Shown here: piece after piece, positions 31,043 through 39,775 of the stretch
Numbering within the stretch: position 1 is the stretch's first letter
Layout: every line of letters starts with the position of its first letter
Assembly (NCBI RefSeq): GCF_001297705.1
Contig: NZ_LIRF01000010.1
Coordinates: forward strand, 191,001 to 255,000
Length of the DNA: 64,000 nucleotides
Direction of reading: 5' to 3'
Source of the DNA: Chryseobacterium sp. ERMR1:04
GTDB taxonomy: Bacteria; Bacteroidota; Bacteroidia; Flavobacteriales; Weeksellaceae
Notes under the pieces: generated by a model
Seen by the model: the letters and a program-made list of their open reading frames with translations, nothing else
Databases searched by the model: none
What the model was told of the DNA's origin: nothing
Made by a program: the position numbers and the translations under genes

Positions 31043-32998
31043 ATGATTCTTTGTATTACTCACTCCAACGATTTTTATAATATCGATCTCTTTTTTGATT
31101 ATCTGAGATCTAAAAATATTCCTTATTTCAGGCTTAATTCTGATCATCTTAATGATTTTCAGAAAATCAGTATCAATGAAAATTCATTTGAACTGATTGA
31201 TGAATTTGGAAATATCCTTCACTCTAAAGATATTCAAGCGGTATGGCACAGGAAATCCTGGCGAATTACCGTGCCTGAAGATCTTGATGAAGAGTATGAG
31301 AAGATCTTTCTAAAAGAATATGGAAGTCTTCGGTATAATCTTTTTACGGTGTTGGAAGATCTTCCGTGGATCAATCCTTATGAACAGGAAACAAAGGTCG
31401 ATGGAAATAAAATGTATCAGCTAAAGATTGCTCAAAAGTTTAATTTAACCATTCCAAAGACACTTTTTTCGAATGACGAAGAAAAAATACTGCATTTTTT
31501 CCAGGAACATTGTAATGGAAAAGCTGTGGCAAAACTTCATGGAGTCATTACAAAATCGATGAATGGGGAAAATTTTCTTTCAACGACTATTATTGATGAA
31601 GATAATTTAGAGCATATTGCTGATATAGCCTATTGTCCAATGATTTTTCAACCGTATATCGAAAAAGAATATGAACTGAGAATTGTCTATGTGGATGGCG
31701 AATTTTTCACAGGCAAAATTAATAACAGTGAAAATGCCGATTGGCGGGTTGCTCAAGGTAATTTCATGTGGTCAGAATATGATCTTCCGAAAGAAATTAA
31801 AGCGAATTTAACTTTAATGATGAAGGAAATGAAACTGTATCTCGGAGCAATTGATATGATTAAAGCAAAAGATGGGAAATATTATTTTCTTGAAGTAAAT
31901 CCGCAAGGAGAGTGGGGAATGTTACAAAAAGAGCTGCATTTTCCGATTGCACAAAGAATAGCTGATAACCTTATAAAAAGAATAAAAAAACCAATGAATA
32001 AAATTTTAATAATTACCCATACAGGAGATAATTTTTCTATCGAAAAAGTAACAGAATATATTGAAAAAAATAACTGTGAAGTGATTCGTTTCGATGTAGA
32101 TTTATATCCTTTACAAAATAAATTATCTACTCTTTTCCAAGATGGAGAATGGGTGAGTTATCTTGAAACTGCTGATACCAAAATTCGTCTGGACGATGTT
32201 GCGGCAGTTTGGTACCGAAGAGCTTATAATATTGGAAACGGTTTGAAAGAAGAAATTGACTCTAAATTTTACGGAGCTGCGATGGGAGAAATTCGCAACA
32301 CGATTTTTGGTTTTCTGGAATCTTTTGACTGTTATTCTTTAGGCAAACCAAGTGTTTACAGAAGATTAGACAGCAAAGAAGAGCAGCTTAAAATAGCTGA
32401 TAAAATAGGATTTAGAGTTCCTGAAACGTGCCTGACTAATAATCCTGAAGATGCAAAACAGTTTATTCTGAAACATAAAAACGTGGTTGCCAAAATGCAG
32501 ACCGGTTTTGCCATTTATGAAGATGGCGTGGAAAGTGTAGTCTTCACCAATGTTGTTAAAGAAGATAAATTTGAAGAATTAGAGACCCTTTTATACTGCC
32601 CAATGCAGTTTCAGAGAATGATTCAAAAGAAAAAAGAACTTCGTGTGACTGTTGTTGGTCAGGATGTGTATGCTTTTGAAATTGATTCTCAACAATTTGA
32701 AGATGCTAAGGTTGACTGGAGGAAAGACGGTGTTAATTTAATAGATAAATGGCTTCCAACCGAACTTCCGAAAGATATTGAAGAAAAAGTTCTGGAACTT
32801 TTAGATGTTTACAACGTAGATTATGGTGCATTAGACATCATTGTTTCTCCAGAGGATGAATACTATTTTATCGAAATCAATGCAGCGGGAGAGTTTTTCT
32901 GGCTGGATAATCTAACGGAAGGGAATCTTATTTCTAAAAGTATTGCAGATGTCTTGTGTGACAAGGCTCCGAGAAGAAATAACATGATTTTAGCTTAA
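31043..32998 (+). CDS. Tandem double ATP-grasp graspetide ligase (MvdC/MvdD-like fusion)
   Basis: A 651-residue protein made of two ATP-grasp ligases. Residues 1-317 start MILCITHSNDFYNIDLFFDY and carry VAKLHG, ELRIVYVDGEFF and the metal-binding LEVNPQGEWG (E284, N286). Residues 318-651 restart with MNKILIITHTGDNFSIEKV and carry VVAKMQTG, ELRVTVVGQDVYAFE and IEINAAGEFFWL (E611, N613). In microviridin clusters MvdD forms two esters and MvdC a lactam as separate proteins; here one polypeptide holds both. The second half looks MvdD-like from EINxAGEFFWL. The junction follows an A7 tract, and a single-base change would give two overlapping genes. Confidence 0.93.
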   Translation: MILCITHSNDFYNIDLFFDYLRSKNIPYFRLNSDHLNDFQKISINENSFELIDEFGNILHSKDIQAVWHRKSWRITVPEDLDEEYEKIFLKEYGSLRYNLFTVLEDLPWINPYEQETKVDGNKMYQLKIAQKFNLTIPKTLFSNDEEKILHFFQEHCNGKAVAKLHGVITKSMNGENFLSTTIIDEDNLEHIADIAYCPMIFQPYIEKEYELRIVYVDGEFFTGKINNSENADWRVAQGNFMWSEYDLPKEIKANLTLMMKEMKLYLGAIDMIKAKDGKYYFLEVNPQGEWGMLQKELHFPIAQRIADNLIKRIKKPMNKILIITHTGDNFSIEKVTEYIEKNNCEVIRFDVDLYPLQNKLSTLFQDGEWVSYLETADTKIRLDDVAAVWYRRAYNIGNGLKEEIDSKFYGAAMGEIRNTIFGFLESFDCYSLGKPSVYRRLDSKEEQLKIADKIGFRVPETCLTNNPEDAKQFILKHKNVVAKMQTGFAIYEDGVESVVFTNVVKEDKFEELETLLYCPMQFQRMIQKKKELRVTVVGQDVYAFEIDSQQFEDAKVDWRKDGVNLIDKWLPTELPKDIEEKVLELLDVYNVDYGALDIIVSPEDEYYFIEINAAGEFFWLDNLTEGNLISKSIADVLCDKAPRRNNMILA

Positions 32999-33054
32999 GT
33001 TTCTTTAAGACAAAAACCATAAATTAACTCCACGAATTACACAATAATTTCAGA

Positions 33055-33121
33055 TCAATAGAAACGGGCTTTAGCCCGTTTTCTTATTTTAATCCCAATA
33101 AAGACTTTAGTCAAAACATAA
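33055..33121 (+). repeat. REP-like two-hairpin element, copy 1
   Basis: ATCAATAGA, hairpin AACGGGCTTTAGCCCGTT, 22 bases, then hairpin GACTTTAGTC followed by AAAA. It lies 57 bases after the ligase stop and could also act as its terminator because TTTTC follows the first hairpin. Confidence 0.8.
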
Positions 33122-33347
33122 AACCTAATGCTTCCTGAAAATCTCAGATTTTCTTGCGCATTAATAACAGAATGAAGATTTAAAACTTTGCGCCTTTGTG
33201 ATTCTCCAACAAAATATTTTCCATTAAACTTTTCATGAAAATTTAAACAAATTCATTAATTAAATGGTAAACTAGGCCGAAATTGTCCTTTAAAAATCGC
33301 AAATTTGCAGATACAATTTTTAGGTAATTGTTTAACAAAACGAAGAA
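33122..33347. other. Rest of the ligase-to-SDR intergenic gap
   Basis: No credible gene. A short AACTTTGCGCCTTTGTGATT segment near 33183 resembles intergenic repeats seen near 43.0-43.1 kb (GCGAACTTT units). Otherwise A/T-rich sequence leading to the SDR promoter. Confidence 0.5.
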
Positions 33348-33378
33348 TTGCCGAATAAAAAATATTGTCATAATTTAG
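33348..33378 (+). promoter_or_regulatory. Promoter of the SDR/acyl-CoA ligase operon (TTG-N20-TAATTTAG)
   Basis: TTG at 33348-33350, a 20-base spacer and TAATTTAG at 33371-33378 (one mismatch to TAnnTTTG). The ATG follows at 33405. Confidence 0.55.
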
Positions 33379-33404
33379 TCAACAATCAAGTAGAAATATA
33401 ATTG

Positions 33405-34418
33405 ATGGTTTTTGTAACGGGTGCCACCGGAATTTTAGGCAGAGTAATTGTTTTAGAGCTTCTTAAAAAAGGCAAAAACGTTCGTGCTGCAAAAAGACCT
33501 ACAAGCAATATAAAAGAAGTAAAACATTCGTATTCATTTTATACGGAAAGCGCTGACGATTTTTTTAATAAAATTGAATGGATCGACGTAGATTTTGATG
33601 ACATCAACTCTCTGCAAGATGCTTTAAAAGGAGTAGAGGAGGTATATCACTGCGCTGCCAAGGTGAGCTTTAATCCAAAAGACGAGAAAGAAATGTACCA
33701 TGTGAATATTAAAGGTACAGAAAATCTCTTATTTGCTTGTGAAGGTTCCGATGTTAAGAAATTTTTACATGTAAGTTCTATTGCCGTTTTAGACGGCTTT
33801 AATGAAAAAGGAGAATTGGATGAAGAGTCTGATTTTAATCCCAAAATAGAACATTCTGCCTATGCAATTTCCAAACATTTATCTGAAATGGAAGTTTGGA
33901 GAGCGTCTGCGGAAGGCTTAAATACAATTATTATCAACCCCGGAATGATCATTGGAAGTGGAAACTGGAAACAAAGCAGTGGCGAACTTTTTTCTACTTT
34001 CGAAAAGAATAATTTTACTTTTTCCGGAGGAACATCTTATGTAGATGTCATTGATGTGGCAAAAATTGCCATTGAATTAATGGAAAAAAATATTTTCGGA
34101 GAACGTTTTATTCTTATCTCTGAAAATAAAAAATATGCAGATTTGGGCAATTATATCAGAAAGAAATTAGGATTGAAAGATGCTAAAATCCTTTCTAATA
34201 CCCAACTGAATTTGGGAAGATGGCTGAATGTTTTTTTCGGATGGTTAATTCCACCACTAAAAATGGCTACCCGATCTAATATTGAAGCGGTAACTTCTTT
34301 GAATATTATTTCCAACCAAAAAATTAAAGAAAAGCTGAATTATCAGTTCATTCCTGTACAGGAAAGTGTTGATTTTCATCTTAATAATTATAGTAACGAT
34401 AAAAAGCTGAATAAATAA
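33405..34418 (+). CDS. NAD(P)-dependent epimerase/dehydratase (extended SDR)
   Basis: ATG at 33405 preferred over the TTG at 33402. The N-terminal MVFVTGATGILGRVIVLELL is the TGxxGxxG Rossmann nucleotide site. YHCAAKVSF, VSSIAVLDG and the catalytic YAISK motif follow, with INPGMIIG. This is an extended SDR of the epimerase / dihydroflavonol-reductase type; the substrate is not readable. The stop is directly followed by the ATG of an acyl-CoA ligase gene, so a shared lipid-related role is possible. Confidence 0.85.
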   Translation: MVFVTGATGILGRVIVLELLKKGKNVRAAKRPTSNIKEVKHSYSFYTESADDFFNKIEWIDVDFDDINSLQDALKGVEEVYHCAAKVSFNPKDEKEMYHVNIKGTENLLFACEGSDVKKFLHVSSIAVLDGFNEKGELDEESDFNPKIEHSAYAISKHLSEMEVWRASAEGLNTIIINPGMIIGSGNWKQSSGELFSTFEKNNFTFSGGTSYVDVIDVAKIAIELMEKNIFGERFILISENKKYADLGNYIRKKLGLKDAKILSNTQLNLGRWLNVFFGWLIPPLKMATRSNIEAVTSLNIISNQKIKEKLNYQFIPVQESVDFHLNNYSNDKKLNK

Positions 34419-36185
34419 ATGAATCTTGCAGAGGCAATTATCAATAAAAATGTAGCAAAGCATCCTGTAAAATCAGCCATTGGTTTTAAGAAAAAAGAAG
34501 GCTGGAAAGAATTGAGCTGGAAGAAATTTGGTGAAATGATTTTCAAAACCGCCAATGCACTGAAAAATGCAGGAATTCAGGAAAATGATAAAGTCGCCAT
34601 CTATTCAGATAATTCTTCTGAATGGATGATCTTTGATTTGGCTGCCATGTCTATCGGAGCGATTACAGTTCCTATTTATTCAACAAATAATGCTGAGCAG
34701 GCAGAATATATCATCAATGATTCTCAGTCTAAAATTATTTTAGTGGGAGATCAGGCGCAATATGATGCGTGTCTGGATATTTTACATAAAGAAGAAAATA
34801 ATCTTCAAACCATTATTGTTTCGAAAAAAGCAGTGTGGATCAAAAAAGAATTCAGCAGTTATTATCTGGAAAATTTTATTGCAAAAGCTTCCTCAAAACT
34901 AGAAATCATCAAAAAAGAATATGATGATGTAGCAACGTTGATCTATACATCAGGAACTACCGGAACGCCGAAAGGAGTAATGTTGACGCACGGAAATTTC
35001 ATCAAAGCTTTTGATGCTCATTTTGAATTTTTTAAGTTTAAAAACTTCGAAGAAGAGCTTTCATTGGCATTTTTACCATTGAGTCACGTTTTCGAAAGAT
35101 GCTGGAGTCTGCTTTGTTTATACGGTGGGGCGAGAGTCTATTTCCTGGAAGATCCCAAAAGCATTGCAAAAGCATTGGAAGAGATAAAACCTACAATGAT
35201 GTGTGCTGTACCGAGATTTTTCCAGAAAGTATATGCCGGAGTATTAGAAAAAGCTAATGAAGGTTCATCTTTAAAAAAGAAAATCTTCAATTGGGCACTA
35301 GAAACAGGAGCGCAAACCGGAAAATTAAGACAAAATGCAAACGCAATTCCTTTTGGTTTAAAACTAAAAGAATCTGTTGCTAATATGCTTGTTTTCAGTA
35401 AAATCAAAGAAAAAATGGGAGGCCGACTTTGGTTCTTGCCTTGTGGTGGAGCTTCTGTATCTCCTGAAGTTACCAAATTCTTTGAATCAGTGGGAATTCA
35501 CGTTACGGTTGGATATGGGTTAACAGAAACTACGGCTACGTTGACGCTTTTCCCTTTGACCCATTTTGAGCATGCAACAAGCGGAAAACCTTTGCCGGGA
35601 GTTGAGCTAAGAATTGGCGATAATGATGAAATTCAAGCCAAAGGAAACGGTATCATGAAAGGGTATTACAACAAACCGGAGGAAACACAAAAAGTGTTCA
35701 CGGAAGATGGTTGGTTTAAAACCGGTGATGCAGGAAAGATTGATGATAAAGGAAATTTGATCATTACAGACAGGATCAAAGATCTGATGAAAACTTCCAA
35801 CGGAAAATACATTGCGCCACAGCAGATAGAAAATTTGTTGACCAACAATAATTATATAGGTCAAATTGTTTTGATCGCAGAAGGAAGACAATTTGTTTCG
35901 GCTCTTATTGTTCCTAACTTTGAGTTTCTGGAAGACTATATCAAGAAAAATAATATTCCGTTCACCAACTGGGAAGAATTGGTGAAAAAAGACGAAATTA
36001 TTCGTTTATATAAAGATAAGATTAATGAACTGCAACACGATCTGTCTGATTTTGAAAAGGTAAAGAAATTCACTTTGATGCCTGCTGAATTTGATATCAA
36101 TACAGGTGAAATAACGCCGACGTTGAAGGTGAAAAGAAATGTAGTTCTTAAAAAATATGCAGATCTTATTGAGAAAATGTATTAA
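34419..36185 (+). CDS. Long-chain fatty acid-CoA ligase (AMP-binding)
   Basis: A 588-residue adenylate-forming enzyme: P-loop-like LIYTSGTTGTPKGVMLTHGN, GGASVSPEVTKFFES, GYGLTETTATLT, DGWFKTGDAG, ITDRIKDLMKTSNGKYIAPQ, and a C-terminal TPTLKVKRN. These match FadD15-type long-chain acyl-CoA synthetases that activate free fatty acids with ATP and CoA. It begins immediately after the SDR stop, with no gap, so translation is coupled. A predicted membrane protein follows. Confidence 0.93.
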   Translation: MNLAEAIINKNVAKHPVKSAIGFKKKEGWKELSWKKFGEMIFKTANALKNAGIQENDKVAIYSDNSSEWMIFDLAAMSIGAITVPIYSTNNAEQAEYIINDSQSKIILVGDQAQYDACLDILHKEENNLQTIIVSKKAVWIKKEFSSYYLENFIAKASSKLEIIKKEYDDVATLIYTSGTTGTPKGVMLTHGNFIKAFDAHFEFFKFKNFEEELSLAFLPLSHVFERCWSLLCLYGGARVYFLEDPKSIAKALEEIKPTMMCAVPRFFQKVYAGVLEKANEGSSLKKKIFNWALETGAQTGKLRQNANAIPFGLKLKESVANMLVFSKIKEKMGGRLWFLPCGGASVSPEVTKFFESVGIHVTVGYGLTETTATLTLFPLTHFEHATSGKPLPGVELRIGDNDEIQAKGNGIMKGYYNKPEETQKVFTEDGWFKTGDAGKIDDKGNLIITDRIKDLMKTSNGKYIAPQQIENLLTNNNYIGQIVLIAEGRQFVSALIVPNFEFLEDYIKKNNIPFTNWEELVKKDEIIRLYKDKINELQHDLSDFEKVKKFTLMPAEFDINTGEITPTLKVKRNVVLKKYADLIEKMY

Positions 36186-36214
36186 CTTATTGATATTTAT
36201 TAAAACAAGATTTT

Positions 36215-36925
36215 ATGTTGCAAAAAATTATTCCGGATTTATTGGCTTATCTTCCTGGTATCGGTCTTATTATCATCATTCTTTATCTTTATTTTTCAAA
36301 TAAATTTTCAAAAGATAAAGTAAATTATTATCTATTGGTTGGACTTGCTTTTACAATTATCGGCGATATTATACAGTATTATGTTAACCAACGTCTGAAA
36401 GCAGATTACCATGATTCATCAGAAATTTTAAAATGGTATCCTTTAATAAGCTTAGTAGGAAGTTTTGGCTATAAACTTATTTTATATGGAATAATCGTTT
36501 ATCTGCTAAAATTTGAGATTCTTAAAAATGAAATAAAAAGAGAAAATATTTTTCTTATCATTGTATATTCTGTTTTAACTTTTGGGCTTTATGTTCCGTA
36601 CTGGTTTATTAAAAAAAATATTAAATTCGACACAAAACTTACTGTATGGATTATTTTATTGATATTTTTTCTTTCGTGCAATCATGTATGTTTAAATTAT
36701 CTGTTTAGCTCTTCTTCTAGTTCCAACGAGACCATTTTGTTGATTTTATATTGGCTTGGGCAAATTGGCTATGTAGCATGTTTTTTAGTTTGTATTTATT
36801 CTCTTAGAAAACGTATTATAGAAAAATTGAAAGGGGTAGAAATCAATTCAGTTTGGACATTTTTTGTAGGAATATTGCATGTTCAATTTTCATTAAATCA
36901 ATATATCAAAAGACACGAAAAATAG
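36215..36925 (+). CDS. Multi-pass membrane protein, possibly YhhN-like
   Basis: A 236-residue protein with about seven or eight helices. LLVGLAFTIIGDIIQYYVN resembles the GD-containing helix of the YhhN/TMEM86 lysoplasmalogenase family, but the rest is too divergent to be sure. It lies 29 bases after the acyl-CoA ligase and is probably co-transcribed. No charged catalytic cluster other than this Asp can be identified by eye. Confidence 0.55.
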   Translation: MLQKIIPDLLAYLPGIGLIIIILYLYFSNKFSKDKVNYYLLVGLAFTIIGDIIQYYVNQRLKADYHDSSEILKWYPLISLVGSFGYKLILYGIIVYLLKFEILKNEIKRENIFLIIVYSVLTFGLYVPYWFIKKNIKFDTKLTVWIILLIFFLSCNHVCLNYLFSSSSSSNETILLILYWLGQIGYVACFLVCIYSLRKRIIEKLKGVEINSVWTFFVGILHVQFSLNQYIKRHEK

Positions 36926-36979
36926 TAATTATTTTAATAAACTAATGTTAAAAATAAGTTTATCATTTTAAATTAAATT

Positions 36980-38035
36980 ATGACAACACAAGAATTTTTA
37001 GGAAAACAAGAATTTACGATAAGCTCACAAACGGTTTCGGAAAGCTGTCCGTCAAATATTGCTCTGATTAAATATTGGGGAAAATATGACAATCAGATTC
37101 CTGCAAATCCGAGCATCAGTTATACTTTAAATCATTGTAAAACCAATACGACTCTTGAGTTTTTAGCTGGAGAACCATTTTCTGTACAAACATTTTTAGC
37201 AGGAAATGAAGAAGTGAAATTTGCTGAAAAGATCGAGAAGTATTTTAAAAATATCGAGCAGTATTTACCTTGGATCTTAGAAGGTAAATATGTCATCAGA
37301 ACAGAAAATACATTTCCTCACAGTTCAGGAATTGCAAGTTCAGCTTCAGGATTTGGAGCAATTGCCAAATGTCTGATGAAAATAGATGACGTTTTTTCTG
37401 ATAAAACATCGGATGAAGAATCATTAAAAAAAGCTTCTTTCCTGGCTAGATTAGGAAGTGGAAGTGCGTGCAGAAGTTTGTATGATGGATTGGTTGTTTG
37501 GGGACAATCTCAGGTAAAAGGAAGTTCAGATCTATACGCAGTAAAATATCCGGATGATGAAATTCATGAAATTTTCAAGGATTTTAATGATTGGGTGTTA
37601 TTGATTCATGAAGGTCAAAAAACGGTTTCTTCAACGGTTGGACATGGTTTGATGAATACCAATCCGTATGCAGAAAGAAGGTTTTTGGAAGCTAGAGAGA
37701 ACTTCGGACCGATGAAAGAAATTCTGGAAAATGGAGATTTACAAAGTTTTATCAAACTAGTGGAACACGAAGCGCTGACGCTTCATGCCATGATGATGAT
37801 GAGCGATCCTGCTTTTATTTTAATGAAAGTCGGAACATTAGAAGTAATCAATAAAGTTTGGGATTTTAGAAGAGAAACAGGACTGCCTTTATTCTTTACA
37901 TTGGATGCGGGAGCAAATGTTCATCTTTTATTTCCAAATGCCGGATCTGAAGAACAAATTAAATCTTTTATTGAAACTGAATTATTACAACACACTCAAA
38001 ACAATGGAGTAGTGAAGGATGTTATGAAGTTTTAA
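36980..38035 (+). CDS. mvaD: Diphosphomevalonate decarboxylase
   Basis: A 351-residue GHMP-kinase-fold enzyme: SCPSNIALIKYWGKYD, NPSISYTLN, FPHSSGIASSASGFGAIAKC and LARLGSGSACRSLYDGLVVW. These are the hallmark blocks of mevalonate diphosphate decarboxylase, which makes isopentenyl diphosphate with ATP. The presence of this gene means isoprenoids are made by the mevalonate route, as in many flavobacteria. It is followed by a REP-like element that can serve as terminator. Confidence 0.95.
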   Translation: MTTQEFLGKQEFTISSQTVSESCPSNIALIKYWGKYDNQIPANPSISYTLNHCKTNTTLEFLAGEPFSVQTFLAGNEEVKFAEKIEKYFKNIEQYLPWILEGKYVIRTENTFPHSSGIASSASGFGAIAKCLMKIDDVFSDKTSDEESLKKASFLARLGSGSACRSLYDGLVVWGQSQVKGSSDLYAVKYPDDEIHEIFKDFNDWVLLIHEGQKTVSSTVGHGLMNTNPYAERRFLEARENFGPMKEILENGDLQSFIKLVEHEALTLHAMMMMSDPAFILMKVGTLEVINKVWDFRRETGLPLFFTLDAGANVHLLFPNAGSEEQIKSFIETELLQHTQNNGVVKDVMKF

Positions 38036-38057
38036 TTAGAAAAAAATAGAATTAAAC

Positions 38058-38122
38058 ATCAATAGAAACGGGCTTTAGCCCGTTTTCGTTTTATCGTAAC
38101 GGAATTGACTTTAGTCAAAATA
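38058..38122 (+). repeat. REP-like two-hairpin element, copy 2
   Basis: Same layout as at 33055: ATCAATAGA, AACGGGCTTTAGCCCGTT, 22 bases, GACTTTAGTC, AAAA. It lies between mvaD (+) and the convergent EEP gene (-), where the first hairpin followed by TTTTCGTTTT may also terminate transcription. Confidence 0.8.
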
Positions 38123-38135
38123 TAGGTTAATTCAA

Positions 38136-39221
38136 TCAATCCTCAGTCACAACCACATCACGTTCTCCATCTTCTTTTTTTCCTTCCTGAATCATTTTTT
38201 CAGCTTGGATTTTCTCTTCGGTAGTCGCTTTTTCTATTCTTTCTTCCTGCTGGTCATTATGATGGTCTATAAAAAACTCACAATAGACGGGAAGATGATC
38301 AGACCCAAAGTTTTCTAATGTACTAAGCTTTTCAATGAAAATATCTTCACTATGAAACATCAAATCAATGGGAAATCTCAACACACGGTATTTTGCATGA
38401 AAGGTTGAAACGAAGGCGCGACCAATTCTTGGATCAATCAAATGACTTGTTTTTCTGAATAGTATAGATGATTTTGACCACGCTACGTTATTGAAATCTC
38501 CAACAACAATTAAGGGTTTATCAATCTCAGTGACCCGTTTTGCGGTACTTAGTAAATCGCCGTCTCTTTCTTTTGAAGTTTCTTCTTCAGTAGGACTTGG
38601 CGGCGGTGGATGAACACCAAAAAAGACAAAGGAAAACCCATCTTCGGTGATTAAGTGAATTTCAATACTCGGAATATCATCTGCAACAAAATAATGTGTT
38701 TTTGCTTCCTGTATTTTGAGTTTGGAATAAAAGTGCATTCCATACGTATTTTCCAACGTTACTTTATGGTGATATGGATAATCTTTTTCTAAAGGTTGCA
38801 TGGCTTTCTCCCAATCTTCATTACTTTCCATCGTTAGAAAAACTTGAGGATTGTATTTTTCGATTAATTTGATAAACCTGCCGTATTCTGTATTGAACTG
38901 ATAAACATTCGCTGAAATAAAATGTAATTTTTGAGAGGATTTCTGCTGTCTCGAATGTTTCTTTATCGGATAAAGCGGAGTGTACTTGATAAGAATAACA
39001 CCGTGATGAATAAATAACAGGATTAATAAACCTTGGCAATACCAAAAATAGTCTGACGAAGAATCTACCAGGAAACCCAGAATGAAGGTAATCATAATGA
39101 AATATGTGATCTGGATTTTACCAAATTCAGGGACCCTAAATATCCAATGTGAATTTTGAATTTTTGGCAATAGCGTTAAAACGAGTAACAATACAACTAA
39201 GATGAGATAAGCAGTCCACAT
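38136..39221 (-). CDS. Membrane-anchored endonuclease/exonuclease/phosphatase (EEP) family protein
   Basis: A 361-residue protein with three N-terminal helices (about residues 4-17, 36-55, 62-78) followed by an EEP domain: FISANVYQFN, VFLTMESNEDWEKAM (metal-binding Glu), FFGVHPPPPSP, VVGDFNNVAWS (catalytic Asp/Asn) and NFGSDHLPVYCEF (catalytic Asp-His). The metal and catalytic residues look intact. A Glu/Lys-rich tail of about 40 residues follows. It may cleave a phosphodiester or phosphate ester at the envelope. Confidence 0.85.
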   Translation of the reverse strand: MWTAYLILVVLLLVLTLLPKIQNSHWIFRVPEFGKIQITYFIMITFILGFLVDSSSDYFWYCQGLLILLFIHHGVILIKYTPLYPIKKHSRQQKSSQKLHFISANVYQFNTEYGRFIKLIEKYNPQVFLTMESNEDWEKAMQPLEKDYPYHHKVTLENTYGMHFYSKLKIQEAKTHYFVADDIPSIEIHLITEDGFSFVFFGVHPPPPSPTEEETSKERDGDLLSTAKRVTEIDKPLIVVGDFNNVAWSKSSILFRKTSHLIDPRIGRAFVSTFHAKYRVLRFPIDLMFHSEDIFIEKLSTLENFGSDHLPVYCEFFIDHHNDQQEERIEKATTEEKIQAEKMIQEGKKEDGERDVVVTED

Positions 39222-39327
39222 ATTTCTTATAATAAAGGGTTAAAAGTATGATTTTACTTTTTAAATTGATGTAAGGTTTATATTTTATTTTCCTATTTTT
39301 ATTCTATTAGATTGAATTGAAAATAAG

Positions 39328-39774
39328 ATGAATAAAATCGTTGTTCTTAGTTTGTTGCTTTCTGCATTTTGTTTCGGACAGAAGTCTGTCGATCACGATG
39401 TTGAAAAGCCTATCCGAAATTTATTTCTTGCGATGAAAAACGCAGATACGGAGTTGTTGAAATCTGTATTTTCAGAAACGGCAATTCTTCAAACGGTTAC
39501 AAAAGACGGAACCGTGAAAACAGATGCTATTCCTGAATTTATTTCTTCCATTGGTAAGGCTGCAAAAGATGATTTAGATGAAAGGATAACCATTGAAGCC
39601 ATTCATATTGATGGGAATTTAGCAAGTGTTTTTACGCCGTATCAGTTCTATTATAAAGGAAAATTACTACATTGTGGCGCCAATAGTTTCCAACTGGTAA
39701 AACAGAATAATGTCTGGAAAATTCAATATATAATCGATACCAGAAGGAAGGAAAACTGTGAAAATAAAAAGTAA
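39328..39774 (+). CDS. Secreted NTF2-like (DUF4440-type) protein
   Basis: Signal peptide MNKIVVLSLLLSAFCFGQ, then about 128 residues with the cone-shaped NTF2-like pattern: VEKPIRNLFLAMKNADTELL, SVFSETAILQTVTKDG, FISSIGKA, FTPYQFYYKGKLLHCGANSF and VWKIQYIIDTRR. SnoaL/DUF4440-type proteins of this kind act as enzymes or ligand binders; the function here is unknown. The following gene starts after a single base. Confidence 0.75.
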   Translation: MNKIVVLSLLLSAFCFGQKSVDHDVEKPIRNLFLAMKNADTELLKSVFSETAILQTVTKDGTVKTDAIPEFISSIGKAAKDDLDERITIEAIHIDGNLASVFTPYQFYYKGKLLHCGANSFQLVKQNNVWKIQYIIDTRRKENCENKK

Positions 39775-39775
39775 T

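Noticed and set aside
31043-32998. Reading the double ATP-grasp protein as a glutathione synthase/RimK-like enzyme
   Set aside because: Two complete domains directly after five PFFASFLE leader peptides and the EINxAGEFFWL motif point to graspetide ligases instead.
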